Shown here one piece after another: positions 43,819 to 55,180 of a stretch of 64,000 bases of DNA. Positions within the stretch are counted from its first letter, which is position 1. Each line of letters opens with the position of its first letter. Below the pieces are notes generated by a model, which worked only from the letters and a program-made list of their open reading frames with translations, was not told the origin of the DNA and searched no databases. Source of the stretch: Siphonodentalium dalli (lineage: Eukaryota; Mollusca; Scaphopoda; Gadilida; Siphonodentaliidae). Location: contig CP136068.1 of NCBI GenBank assembly GCA_032622095.1, positions 155,955,151 to 156,019,150 on the forward strand, read 5' to 3'. The position numbers and the translations under genes were made by a program.

Positions 43819-44073
43819 TCATACATTCAAAAAAAGATGCATTGCCGCCAAAGCCAAACGATTTGGTAATGCTATGTCATTTATGCTAATTTCATTACCA
43901 TTAGCAATCATTAGACATACCTTTACCGTGTGTCCTTGCTCCACTCTAAACAAATACAATCCAGAATCACTCAGTTTCATTGTGACCCGTCCTCTGGTGT
44001 GCCCGGAAGCTACAACATCAATTAGGCCACTGGAAGTCACATTATTCCATCCGTTGGACAAATCCATCACCAA
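43819..44073 (-). CDS. Possible coding exon, minus strand
   Basis: 84-codon frame (GRVTMKLSDSGLYLFRVEQG, then HTVKVCLMIANGNEISINDI) with protein-like composition and alternating hydrophobic pattern suggesting beta strands. An in-frame stop lies just upstream of the first codon, TTG; an ATG follows two codons later (44067). No family, splice site or poly(A) signal was established. Confidence 0.3.
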   Translation of the reverse strand: MVMDLSNGWNNVTSSGLIDVVASGHTRGRVTMKLSDSGLYLFRVEQGHTVKVCLMIANGNEISINDIALPNRLALAAMHLFLNV

Positions 44074-44559
44074 TTATTTGCAACTGACGTAACCGTTGGC
44101 TGAAATATAATGTTTTACATTTATAACTGAATAGGAGAATGAGTGGGCATTTAAGATGATATATAATGTTCTATATCATCCAATCCACCCGCTCGTGTGA
44201 GACAACATGGTGAATTGAAACACGATTTGAAAACATTCAATTCAAGGCCACAATGATTGTGACAGGAGTCACGCGTAGTGACCTGAATAGGACCCATAAA
44301 TAAAAAGTTCCAAAGGGCAGTCACACATATATGCTGAGCCTTAATTGATCGAGCTCGAGTGCTAAAATAAGTGCAAAATAGCACAAGCACTTTAAACTTT
44401 TAAAACATTTTAGCACATTGTGCTATATAACCAAATATATGTGCACGCAACATAATTATTTAAGTGCAACATTTAGGCGCTAGACAAAAAAAAGTTTAAA
44501 GCTGCCAGACCATGTCTGTCGGTCCAAAGCCGGGATAAAAACTGATGGGAGTTTTTTTA

Positions 44560-44660
44560 TATACGAAATCTGCTATAGCAAGTTAGAACGTTATTATATT
44601 GAAGAACCATCATTTATTAGGGAAGGGAGTGGCATAAAAATAATTTATAAAGTAAATCTT
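44560..44660. repeat. Short dispersed repeat
   Basis: GAAGAACCATCATTTATTAG then GGAAGGGAGTGGCATAA recurs at 45939-45978. Function unknown. Confidence 0.6.
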
Positions 44661-44697
44661 TTTATGCCAGTTACAGCCCTCATTAATAACACAGCAT

Positions 44698-45288
44698 CAG
44701 GGTCTGCGCTGGACCCAAATTTATTATTGCCAAATGAAAATATTTTTTGCCAAATTATTTTAGAATTTGCCAAATGTTATCATTGATAGTATCATTTTCT
44801 GCAACCTTGATTGGATCTTATGTTTCGACACTCGCGATTTGAACGACGTTTTCTATCAATAGGAAAGCAGTTAGTTAATAATTAAACTGGCATATCTATT
44901 GCGTTTATAATATACAACAATAAACCAATCAACGAACAATAAAATGGTAGAACGGTTGCTTCATCAGAAGGGAACATCACAAGAGGATTAGAGACATAAA
45001 CACCACAATCGCGCTAAATATGAGTAATCCTTCCACCCATCGATACTAATCATATCAGATTAAATGCATCTTAATGGAGGTGTTAACTTTTCCGAAACCA
45101 TAGAAAACACCACTAATATAATCCTATTGTAATAATTTCCTAAAATGAATGGTATTGATTGATTGATCGATATTTTAAAATTTTATTGAGGAATTAATAA
45201 TTGACTTGCCAAAACTTTTGCCAAATGAAAATATTTTTTGCCAAATGTGAATTAATTTTGCCATTGGCAAGTGGTAGTGCGAACCCTG
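44698..45288. mobile_element. hAT-like non-autonomous element
   Basis: Starts CAGGGTCTGCGC and ends GTGCGAACCCTG, with repeated TTGCCAAATGAAAATATTTT blocks inverted near both ends. Flanks CACAGCAT and CACAGCAC form an 8-bp duplication with one mismatch. 591 bp, no ORF. Confidence 0.82.
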
Positions 45289-45406
45289 CACAGCACTAAT
45301 TAATAACATACTGTTTACAGTAAGAAAGGTTCCTGCCAGGCTAAAGCCTTCCACACATGTTTTCATCACAATGTACAATGTATGATCAATTTGTTTCACT
45401 TGGTAT

Positions 45407-45480
45407 TGTTGAATTATAATCTCCATTTTGTTGAATTATAATCTCCATTTTGTTGAATTATAATCTCCATTTTGTTGAAT
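45407..45480. repeat. 22-bp tandem repeat, about 3.4 units
   Basis: The unit TGTTGAATTATAATCTCCATTT (22 bp) is repeated without differences for three units. Confidence 0.9.
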
Positions 45481-46093
45481 TGAATGTTATACATTGTACT
45501 GATTATTATGTTTGATTGTTTTTATGCATTTAGAGTTTTGAAGGAGCTTCCCAATTAATGCGTTGCAAAAAGGAATATTTTTTCCAAAGTATAGATGGCA
45601 GGAAGCTCCTTCAGATCTCCATGTTTGGTCCTTGATAGTCACATAGCTGCTACAAAATATACATAACGGGTCCTCAGGGTTTTGTAGCTGTGACTATATG
45701 CTGGCTTTTGGTGCTTTACACCCACAAACGGTATTTCACTCAAAATTTTATCAAGATCTGTTCACCTAATGGACATTTAAATTTCTTCAAAAATATTACC
45801 ATGATTAATTTGTAGCCAGCAACAAGGACTTTTAATAAATTGACACCTTTGAGTGATTTTGGCGAATAAAATATTTCATCGGACCGCATACACTAGTTTA
45901 TTAGTTTCTTCACTCCTTGGGGTATATTAGGTTCTTCAAATGAAGAACCATCATTTAGTAGGGAAGGGAGTGGCATAATTGCAAATAAGAGTCCTTTACC
46001 ATTATGCGGTCATAAAAACTGGTAATTTGTCTACTTAGAAGCCACAACATGCATGGTAGATTTGATAATTCCAAATAACAAAAATATATAATC
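45481..46093. other. No feature recognised
   Basis: Apart from the 45939-45978 repeat there is no exon or element. A weak inverted pair, GAAGGAGCTTCC and GGAAGCTCCTTC, lies near 45540 and 45601. Confidence 0.4.
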
Positions 46094-46879
46094 ATGGTTG
46101 GAGTAATAAACCAAAACTTTCGGTACTGGTTCTGTACCGCAAACCGGGTCGGTATCGGTACTCATTGAGTGGATTTTTATACTGCAAATAACTTTGGTTT
46201 CGTGGGGTTCCATCATCAATTATTCGTCAACTTCGAGGTTTCCTCAAACAACAAAAATAAAAATCGAAACAACATTTACAATTAAGTTGTTGTCTGCGGC
46301 AGTTTTCGGCAAGTCGCAAAGGGAGGATTTTTTTAAAAGTCGGAATATAGAGTGGAACGAATGCAGACATGTATGTTTGACTACTGGGCTGGCTAACATT
46401 GCAGGTTTGTATGGATACACGGTACACCATATTATCTGTGTGGTAATTAATTAGAGAACTCACTAATGGGCCATATTACTCGCATGTTGTAATTTCATAA
46501 ATGATGTCACCCAATGAAACCAGTCATTTCCAGAAAGCCTAGTTGTAGTTGGCTAGTTCGAAAATTTTGAATATATTTTGAGAGAAAATACTGCCGCCTA
46601 CACAATGCTTGCATTCTGTCAATTTCATAGTTGTCATAGTGCGGCATATTGTGCCTTTGATGTTTGAATTCGCTGACGATATCACGTTAATCCATCGCAG
46701 TTGTATTTGGCGTTTAGTTGAGCTGCTTAATTAACCCTTTATATTCATTAAGATGAATATTAATAGAAATCAACCATCAGTACCGAGAACCGCCGGTAAT
46801 CGACATAAAAACCGGAACCGATTTAATTCCTAATTACCGCCGGTTCCGGTACCGATACCAGTACCTATTGGCAACCCTG
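46094..46879 (+). mobile_element. Decayed hAT element with transposase fragment
   Basis: The right end CCAGTACCTATTGGCAACCC-TG is inverted relative to CATGGTTGGAGT..TTTCGGTACTGG at the left. Both ends are rich in CGGTACCG-type repeats. The left terminus is degenerate and no target duplication is clear. It contains the fragment at 46328-46428. Confidence 0.6.
46328..46428 (+). pseudogene. hAT (ZBED/Charlie-like) transposase fragment
   Basis: The frame encodes EDFFKSRNIEWNECRHVCLT, then TGLANIAGLYGYT. This resembles the conserved hAT stretch W-x-x-C-x-x-x-C-T-D-G-A-x-x-M-T-G of ZBED5/SCAND3-like transposases, with the Asp-Gly lost (LTTGL). The fit is by recollection of the family pattern. Flanking sequence has lost the rest of the gene. 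Confidence 0.5.
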
Positions 46880-46916
46880 GTTATTGGCGACTTGAAGAAA
46901 AGGTTGACGTCTTCAG

Positions 46917-47029
46917 TTGCAAGTGTTAACGGTGTGCTACTTACTTTAAAATTCTCCAACAGCGCTTATGGTGGATACCTCGTCAACCGCGTCAGATCCC
47001 ACAGCAAGACTCTCATCCTGAAAGCATAG
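46917..47029 (+). CDS. Candidate terminal exon
   Basis: Acceptor-like GACGTCTTCAG ends 46916. After two bases the frame encodes ASVNGVLLTLKFSNSAYGGY then LVNRVRSHSKTLILKA and a stop, with AATAAA at 47322. A second, overlapping frame (47030-47166) ends in a hydrophobic stretch, IACILFGIFLIAIMVPWGF, which could be a membrane tail if there is a frameshift. The phase is again the one-base class. Unrecognised; could be chance. Confidence 0.3.
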
Positions 47030-47166
47030 GAGATGTCCTTCACCCCAAAGTCATGGAAGATTGCGAAGCTGGTGGGTCTGCCTCCTTCATTAGCGTGCGC
47101 ATCGCATGTATACTGTTCGGCATTTTCTTGATAGCCATCATGGTCCCATGGGGATTTTATTTATAG

Positions 47167-48092
47167 ATAATGGGATTTTCCTGTTTAAAAGTCGAACTGC
47201 GCGACCAGGAGGCCGAGTCCGGTAAAAGGTGTAGTTGGGAATTTCAATTTTGTTTATTGTCCTTTACATTTTTATGCCAATAATGTTGATTTTTGGTTTG
47301 TGACAAGCTATGTCAATTACCAATAAAAGAAATTTAAAAGATAATTTGTAAGTCTTACATTTCAACTTTTATAGATATTTTTCGTTCTGCAGCCCACTGA
47401 TGGTTGTGGTCGGAGACGGCCGAGTCGGCCGCCGGTTCGTTAATTAGGTGCTGGTTGTTATTGTTATTTTAACAGATTTCTGAGTTGGTCATTCGCGAAA
47501 CCAACATATTTTCTATTCTATAATTACAATCATGGGTATATAATACATGTATATGATCTTGAGCGCATTACCATTTCAGACTATGGTTTTCTTGTTGACA
47601 GTGCGAGAGTCATCTTGCCGCTTTTCCTGTGCGCTCATTTGTCCTGTCATCCTGTTTGTCCGTGTTTCATGTGCTTGCTGCACTCCATCCATGGCTTAAG
47701 GGTCACTGGCTGGTGGTCTCCATCTCCGCCGAGATCGGGGATACCAACGGCTGCAGTTTGGATCCAGAAAGGAGGTTTGTTAATTGTAACTGCAAATGAT
47801 AGATGTGCAGAGTTAATTTTCTACAAATGATAACACTTACACAAGCACATTGGGCAGATAAGAATTAATTCACCACAAACAAAGGCATTTATGCAGGTCA
47901 GGCTTAATTCATTTCTATTCTGGACTGAGCATGGGATTTTACTTCTAACTCCATCTCAGATGTCACATCCTTCACAACTGTGCGGAGAAGGGAACAAATT
48001 CACTTGAACAAATTCTATGTAAGGAGATGGTTCCTAAAATGTCGGTGACAAAAATGTCCCCCGATGAAGGCGACACGTTTGAATGATTTATA
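47167..48092. other. No feature recognised
   Basis: Contains the AATAAA noted above. The Cys-rich open frame at 47615-47830 has no support. Confidence 0.35.
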
Positions 48093-48300
48093 CAGTAATG
48101 CCCTAATTAATCGACTACATAACCACAGCAGAATTATGGGTAACTTTTCAGGATTTAGTCGGAAATATGGTTTGCTGCCATTCATCGGAAAGTTCTCGGG
48201 CTTTCCAATGAATGGCAACAAGCCATATTTCCAACTGAATCCTGAAAAGTTACCCATAATTCTGCTGTGGTTATGGAGTCGCTTAATTAGGGCATTACTG
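48093..48300. mobile_element. MITE family A, copy 8
   Basis: TA-flanked full palindrome. Both arms carry CCCTAATTAA and the ATAACCACAG variant. Confidence 0.88.
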
Positions 48301-48494
48301 TAGGTTTCAGATCCCTATACTACACACTGTAGAGAAATCGATTACACCAATATGATACAAAATCCATATTTATTAATATGTTGCACATTTTCAATGTGTC
48401 GAGAAAGGTCAATAACTCTTAAAATAAAAAACATAAAACATTTCTATGTCGAAAATTGGCAATAACTCCACCAAAATGATTTCTGACTGAACTC

Positions 48495-48850
48495 AAACAA
48501 GAGCACGCCATCGGGGCGTGGCATAATACGCCCGTTTCTGGAGTAGTGTGGGGCAAGGTTTAATTTGTTTGTTTGAAACCTTTGACTTAAGACGAAATAA
48601 TAACAAAAATAAAACACAATAACTTCAAGTGTGGTATTATTGACTGAAAAATTCAAGTACCAAATTTTATTATCAATCAGAAACCTCAAAATATAAACAT
48701 TTTAAGTTGAAATTAATATACCTTGTTACCAGTGAGAAATAACCACATCAACAATCATTCCATCCAATCCAAACAAGTTTGTGGTATGAATAGTATACTT
48801 CCGAAACACCGCCATCTAAAGTTATCATCTGGAAATCGCATACCAGCTAA
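48495..48850. mobile_element. Family K element, decayed
   Basis: Head ACAAGAGCACGCCATCGGGG then CGTGGCATAATACGCCC (hairpin), followed by a degenerate core ending AAGTTATCATCTGGAAATCG. No clear 3' hairpin. Confidence 0.5.
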
Positions 48851-49040
48851 TATCAAACTTACATTAATTATCAGCTAGATTATCTGTGCATGATGTATAT
48901 GATCCTGATGACAAGATTTTGTCACTGTACAAATACTATCCTGGTAAATGGTCATGTGATATTTGGCTACTGAAAATAAGACAAATTACCATTAATTTCT
49001 AATTGGCAAAACAAGTTTTATTATTAAAATTAGTCAGGTT

Positions 49041-49330
49041 GTGAACAAGGGTTGCACATCTAAGATGGCTCTGGTTGAGTTTTTTTGCCGATAAGAGTGA
49101 ATCTGTCCAACAGAGATCGAATCACTAAAAATGGATGAACTAAAGAACCATAACTCAGAACAAAGGGCCGTAACTCAAGTAATAAAAATCGGACAAACCT
49201 GATTTTTTAATTCAATCAAGATATTACTGTGAAAGATCCATAAATGGAATCGGTTGATGTTTGTTTAGGTTATTGCACTAATAGTCATAAAATTACAATC
49301 ATTCATTATTTTTGAAGATACGGGTGGCAT
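49041..49330. mobile_element. Family K element, 5' part
   Basis: AACAAGGGTTGCACATCTAA then GATGG (head hairpin) and GAGTTTTTTTGCCGATAA, then units with CATAACTCAGAACAAAGGGC and CGTAACTCAAGTAA. The same head structure is found at 53601 and 56215. Confidence 0.6.
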
Positions 49331-49344
49331 TCCCTGCGGATATA

Positions 49345-49465
49345 GGTTTTAAAATAGTCACATCCACTATAACCGCCATAAACAGAAAGAATATTATCTA
49401 ATAGACAGATGTTGTTCTTATACAAATCATAAATATTGTGTAGATTGCATGTTATTGTCATGTTT
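49345..49465. mobile_element. Half copy of foldback family H
   Basis: TTTAAAATAGTCACATCCAC, AACAGAAAGAATATT and TTGTTCTTATACAAATCATA match the left arm at 18095-18200. Confidence 0.7.
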
Positions 49466-49787
49466 TTGTAACCTTGGTTATGTTAAAAAGTTATGTTACA
49501 ATTGTTTATAGACAAACACTGGGAACTACCGTATCGTTCAATGAAAATGTTCCGTTGCGCTGTGGAATGCGGAGATAAAATTATTGGCGCAATCAATAAT
49601 CGCATTCAAATCACACCACATTTTAATTTAATCGATCCATTCTAATGAAGCTAATCCAAGTTACTTCATGATTGGGAAATGATCAGACAGAAAACGTGTA
49701 CATAATAAAATTGTTGTCGCAAAGAGATGAATATTTTTCAATCCAGTTAGTATTTCCTCCTAACCTATATATGGTAATACATACCAA

Positions 49788-49972
49788 ATAAGGAATATTA
49801 CAATGAATCGTATGAATTGTAAGTTGTAAGCGCACCAAATTAGGAGTTTTACAACCAATGTAAAGCATGCAAATCTAAATATGGAATATTACAATGAATC
49901 GTATGAATTGTAAGTTGTAAGTGCACCAAATTAGGAGTTTTACAACCGACGTAAAGCGTGCGAATCTAAATC
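49788..49972. repeat. Tandem duplication of about 92 bp
   Basis: GGAATATTACAATGAATCGT, GAATTGTAAGTTGTAAGYGC and ACCAAATTAGGAGTTTTACA occur twice head to tail with few differences. Confidence 0.88.
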
Positions 49973-50197
49973 AGGAAATGGCGCAATATCATGACTCATC
50001 TTGTAAACAATCCATTGCGCTTTTTGCAAGAAACTAAACAGCAGTCTACGTGTATTTTCTTGGATGCAAAACTTGTTTTGTGAATAATATCGCATTTGTT
50101 TCATTATGCTATACTATTAGTATATTCTTGAGGAAATTATCATAATTTGAAAATATTATTTATAAATTATAACCTACAACGAAGGCCGCCCGTCCCT

Positions 50198-50601
50198 TTA
50201 ACCCTTTACCCAACAGAACGGCCCTGTGCCAATGCATTCTCTTATATATGCGAGTCGACCATAGGTCGCCTCGCATATATAAGAGAATGCATTGGCTTAA
50301 CACATATTAAAAATGATAAAATTGTCAAAGAATATAGAAAAATATTATAAAAATTGTTAAAAAATGTAAGAAAAAATTATAAAATTGTTAAAGAATGCAA
50401 GAAAAAATGGTCTATGGTCGACTCGCATATATAAGAGAATGTATTGGCACAGGGCATAACTGTAACCATCACAATGTGGTCAATGAACCGGTCCCAATGA
50501 TATCCATATTTGTATGGTGTTATTGAGACAGACCGAATATATTTTAGGCTGTTGAAGCTTTATTTGGGCGTTTTGGGCCGTTTTGTTGGGTAAAGGGTTA
50601 A
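50198..50601. mobile_element. piggyBac-like TTAA MITE, end type i
   Basis: TTAA, CCCTTTACCCAACAGAACGG, one full core and one half core (50410-50448), TTTTGTTGGGTAAAGGG, TTAA. The inner flank keeps GGCATAACTGTAACCATCAC. Confidence 0.87.
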
Positions 50602-50701
50602 GCATGCACTCACCCGTCTTCTCCTTGTCACATCTTAGCCACACAAATTCTATGGAAAAGAAATCAGAAACAACATTCAGACAACATGATGTTGAATACT
50701 A

Positions 50702-51165
50702 TTAACCCTTTCAGTGCCAGGGACCGATCTTATCGGCCCTAATTTACAGTCTGTAAAATCAAAAAATTTAATTTTTTTTTTTTTTTTAGGGTTGAATATT
50801 TTTTGGTATGTTTAAGCATGCTTATGATGCTATAGCGAATTAAAAAAAAAATGGATAAAATCTTAGGGGCATGTTATAACTCAAAACTATCACCGTGTAT
50901 TCATAGTAATAATTTTGATGCCCATGAATAACGCAAGATTCCCTGGCACTAAACCTACAAAATAAGTCTGTTAAAGAATATAAGAAAAAATTATTAAACT
51001 TGTAAATAATTGTAAAAAATAATAACAAATAATGAAAAATTGTTTGGCCAATGCATTCTCTTATATATGCGAGGCGACCTATGGTCGACTCGCATATATA
51101 AGAGAATGCATTGGCACAGGGTATATGGGTTGATACAAAAATCGACCTGGCACTCAAAGGGTTAA
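50702..51165. mobile_element. piggyBac-like TTAA MITE, end type ii
   Basis: TTAA, CCCTTTCAGTGCCAGGGACC, GATCTTATCGGCCC, an AT-rich middle with GCATGCTTATGATGCTATAG, one core palindrome (51047-51115), CCTGGCACTCAAAGGG, TTAA. The most complete type ii copy; largely inverted relative to 14850-15288. Confidence 0.88.
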
Positions 51166-51309
51166 ATCACTCCACTTACCAGTAATAAATCAACAATAAA
51201 CAGAGTCAACAGGTTCTGGTACACAATCTGATTTGATGGTGCCCATATAATCAATTTCCAACATCAACAACATTTGTTCAAAGACGCTTTAGTTATCGGA
51301 ATCAATTAA

Positions 51310-51630
51310 TTACCAAAAAATAATGCTGACCACCATCCACTCAAGTCTAGTACAAAATTTTCCAAAACGTGTTATCAACATTTTGTTCAACGTAATTTGG
51401 TATCAAGAGTATGTCTGTCGGTTAGTCAAATATTTTCTGGGTTGTCAAAAAATTATACCAGGTGGTGAAAAATAACAGATTTATTTATACCTGATAACTC
51501 TGAACTTTGATGTGTTCCTCAACTCGAATAAAATAATTTTTACCTCGAAGCCAAAGAATAACTTAGTAAGTAATTTAGGAGCGATTATTCGGTAATTTAG
51601 GAGCGCTTATTCGGATTATGCATCTTTAAC
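51310..51630. repeat. Dispersed repeat, related to family I
   Basis: Matches 185-470; it also carries CTGATAACTCTGAACTTTGA and TCCTCAACTCGAATAAAATA, shared with the right arms of the 16759 and 54685 elements. Confidence 0.6.
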
Positions 51631-51716
51631 TCAATTACAGATGAAAACAGAACACTTTCAAAGAGATTCTTAAACAAAATATACAAACTAACCATTAAAA
51701 TGGATTCCAACATGTA

Positions 51717-51838
51717 CAGTAATGCCCTAAGTAATCGACTCCTTAAACACAGCATAATTATGGGTAACTTTTCAGGAATTAGTCGGAAATATGGCTTGTT
51801 GCCATTCATCGGAAAGCTCTCCCCTTAGGGCATTACTG
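51717..51838. mobile_element. MITE family A, copy 9, deleted right arm
   Basis: Normal left arm to the centre (GGAAAGCTCTCCCC), then a jump to the last 16 bases of the right end, TTAGGGCATTACTG, before TA. Confidence 0.85.
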
Positions 51839-52101
51839 TACTTACTATAGTAACCTGGAGGCCATGCACAAATCCTACAATATGTTCTGGGTTCTTTCAT
51901 TTAGGGCTGTAATGATAAACTTGGTCAAGATAAAATACAAATCCTAATACATGGATCAACAATATGAAACATACATTTATCACGATACACTAAATTAGTG
52001 TTCCCAAATGAATACCGACTGAATTAATATGACCATACGCTAGTGTAATTAACGAACCACAGCTAAAACATATGCATAAGCTAGGATATATCTGTGTCTT
52101 T

Positions 52102-52333
52102 TTAACCCTTTGAGTGCCAGGGGCCGATCTCATCGGGCCTAAACCTACAAAATAAGTCTGTTAAAGAATATAAGAATAAATTATTAAAATTGTAAAAAAA
52201 AAAAAAAATGTTAGGCCAATGCATTCTCTTATATGTGCGAGGCGACCTATGGTCGCCTCGCATATAAAAGAGAATGCATTGGCACAGGGTATATGGGTTG
52301 ATACAAAAATCGACCTGGCACTCAAAGGGTTAA
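52102..52333. mobile_element. piggyBac-like TTAA MITE, end type ii (short)
   Basis: TTAA, CCCTTTGAGTGCCAGGGGCC, GATCTCATCGG, one core palindrome with symmetrical GAGGCGACCTATGGTCGCCTC centre (21 bp; left half GAGGCGACCT), CCTGGCACTCAAAGGG, TTAA. Confidence 0.88.
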
Positions 52334-52623
52334 TCCTATAAAATAACTTCATAGATGTGTATTACCATCAAATAAGATTAACTTAGGCCTTATATCGTGG
52401 TGTGATTATGATATATTACACTGCAGACATGCACAAGGGTTCATCGACAGAGTGGGTTCTATAGCAATTTCGTGTATAAATTAGGTCAATCATATCATAC
52501 ATCAAGGCATGTGAGAAATCAGATTCAACATGCAAACAGACTATGAGCTCACCGACTCAGACTTATAAAACATAAATAAAAAACTTTTAAAAGCCATTCC
52601 ATTTGAACAAATTATTAATGAAT

Positions 52624-53022
52624 ACAAGTGCACCGCTGGGCGGAGGTAACGCCCCCGACTGTACAATCAGAGAGGATTTTTCTTATTTTTGTGCAAATAC
52701 TTATTAAATGTCACTTTGTAAAGTTATGTTATTCATGAGTATTTAGTACGATAGAGGATGACTTGTTAAAATATGACAACACTTACAGAGACCTCACACA
52801 CACGCAATATTAATGGGCGGACGAAACCACGGCTATGGGGAAATCTTGTCCCCCCGGCTGGTCTATTGGCATACCAAAGATCAACTGAATTGAATTAGCG
52901 AAACCAGAGTTATGAGTTGAAACGTTCGTACGGACGGAAGGACTGACGGAAGGACGGACAGACGGACGGACGGCTCCACTATATACCCCCAAATCTCCAT
53001 CAGAGATCGGGGGCATAATAAA
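52624..53022. mobile_element. Family K-type element with different sequence
   Basis: Head ACAAGTGCACCGCTGGGCGG then AGGTAACGCCCCC (hairpin); interior without the GGGCATAACTC core; a GACGGACGGAAGG-type tandem stretch at 52930-52975; a 3' hairpin CCCCCAAATCTC..GAGATCGGGGG and end CATAATAAAC. Confidence 0.6.
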
Positions 53023-53155
53023 CTACCAACATCAAACTTCAAAAGTATTCAAAAGTCAAGACCATTATATTACTGACGCTGTGTGCGCAATTCGATTGAG
53101 ATATGTACTATAATAAAAAGCTTGTCAATTTCATCATGTTCATTTCATTCATAAA

Positions 53156-53338
53156 ATGTCATCAAGTCGATTTTCAACGAAACTCGACGAGCAATGTCAT
53201 CATGTAGCTTTCAACATCGACCGAATTTGCGATAACCTGAATGTATCTTCTAATTTGTTCATAAGTATGTGTTTCTTGTCGATTCATGAAATTAGAAGGA
53301 TATATGAGGATTATCAGATTCACGTATGTACTATGTAA
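53156..53338 (+). CDS. Possible first exon
   Basis: The ATG at 53156 opens a frame encoding SSSRFSTKLDEQCHHVAFNI then DRICDNLNVSSNLFIS, where ATAAGTATGTG could be a donor (about 53265). Composition is protein-like; reading on without splicing reaches a stop at 53336. No family and no partner exon found. Confidence 0.25.
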   Translation: MSSSRFSTKLDEQCHHVAFNIDRICDNLNVSSNLFISMCFLSIHEIRRIYEDYQIHVCTM

Positions 53339-53600
53339 TATTAGGATAATTTAAACGCGATATAAAAACGTTTGCTTGCATCACGAATTTCGATTTCGAT
53401 TGCAGTATTGTCAGAGTGATTGAGATTTTCCCATTGCAAGCGACATTTATATTTTAGGTCACTCCATTGCAAATATTATTGAACACTTTAAAATCATATG
53501 TCATGCATTTATTGTTTGTAATTCTGTTCTGTTTAGTTCAACTAAAATATTGTTTAAACCAAATATTATGATAGTCCATAATATGTTATAATTATGTTCT

Positions 53601-54130
53601 CAACAAGGGGTACGCATCTAAGATGCTTTTGTCAAGTTTTTTGGCAGTCGAACCAAACTTCTGCCAATAAGGTGCACAACTCCGGGAAAAAAAAGTCGGA
53701 TGGTGGTATATTATTGCAATAGACCTATATACCAAATATCAATTGAATCCGTTAATATTTCATTGAGTTATCGCACTAACGGTGATTAAAATAGACAAAC
53801 TAAGACCCATAACTCCGGAAAACAAATTCGGACAAACCAGGTTTTCGAACTCGTCCGAAATATTGTTGCAATAGACTCATATACCAAATATTGTTGAAAT
53901 TGGTTAATATTTGCGTGAGTTATCGCGCTAAAGGTGAAAAACTAAAAAAAAAGTCATCAAAGATGGATAACTCTTGTCAAAAAGTTCGGACACACCCATT
54001 TTCTAAATTTTTTTGAATCCGTTCACAAATGTCCAAGTTATAAGGCATTCTTTAGGTCCGCCCGCCGCACGCCCGCCAACCGTCCCTCGTCAAACCATAA
54101 GTCAAGTTTTTGAAAAACTCGACTAATAAA
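53601..54130. mobile_element. Family K element, three units
   Basis: Head CAACAAGGGGTACGCATCTA then AGATGC (hairpin); units with CATAACTCCGGAAAACAAAT and ATATACCAAATATTGTTGAA; then CCGCCCGCCGCACGCCCGCC; a 3' hairpin AGTCAAGTTTTTGAAAAACT then CGACT; end AATAAAAT. Confidence 0.7.
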
Positions 54131-54684
54131 ATGTAAACCGTGGATACGATTGAACTTCACTGTAACTCCCCTCATTTTGGAATGCCTGCCATTGAAAGAC
54201 GCACACCTTTATATCAGATTACAACATTAATGCTTTAAGCCAACCGATCTTCTGTGCGACAAAAGTGCTCGCAAAAATTCAAAACAGCAGTATCGTATTA
54301 GATAATAATTGGCGCTGTCACAAAATCAGATATATAGTCTATATACGACCCAAAGCGTGGGGCTTTGGTTCGTTATCAGAACAGAACTCATTTTAAACTA
54401 AAAGGCAGTTTGATAGCAAGCAAGATGAGTCAAATACACATATTAAATACACATGTAAACTTGAAGAGAACATTGTAGGTTTTGCTCTTTTACAAATACC
54501 CATCTTCAGAAATTACTTGATTTCCTGTATCGCAATAATCGCAATACACATAATGCGATATGATAGTTTGAAAGTGTATCGTGATACATTGAATTCATGA
54601 TGGATCTTTACAGGCCTACTTTCTTTCAGAGTGTGAAGAATTATTACATAATGTGTATTCTATTATTAGTGGATTCGGTCATTA

Positions 54685-55180
54685 AAGGTACTCAATCCGA
54701 TAAAACTCCTCTCAATTACTATTTCAATGGCTTCGGGGGTCAAAAATATTTGATTCGAGTCACGGAAGTCACGGAAGTCACGGAAGTCACCCATCAAAGC
54801 TCAGATTTGTTAAGATATCGATTTTAGAAATCTATTATTTTTCATTATCGGGAATACTTCTGGCCCAGAACACAGTCAAAATTGCGTTATTATTACCAGT
54901 TGATTTTAGAGTTATCCATCCTTGTCTGTTTGATGTTTTGGTGTACACATCTCGAGCAGATTACGAAATTGAATGCAATTATTAGTACTCATCTCGAGAA
55001 AATAACAAATTTCAAAAATCAATATCTAATAACTCTGAGCTTTGTTTGATGGGTTCCTCGACTCGAATCAAATATTTTTTACCCCCAAAGCCAAAGAAAT
55101 AGTAATATAGGACCCTCTGATCGGATTGTTGTTGTTGGAATCTGTTGAGATGGGGACCCTCTGATCGGATTGAGTACCTT
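54685..55180. mobile_element. TA-flanked foldback family I, copy 2
   Basis: AAGGTACTCAATCCG to CGGATTGAGTACCTT, flanked by TA. It contains a local triplication of GTCACGGAA at 54759-54786 not present in copy 1. The changes in one terminus (AATCC) are matched in the other (GGATT). Confidence 0.85.

Noticed and set aside
14789-51157. Frames containing CANAFSYICESTIGRLAYIREC
   Set aside because: Translations of the shared palindromic core of the TTAA MITEs; they track the repeat, not a gene.
51900-54600. Possible hAT element from GGGCTGTAATGATAAACTTG to the AATGCGATATGATAG region
   Set aside because: The two putative ends do not pair well and no target duplication was found.
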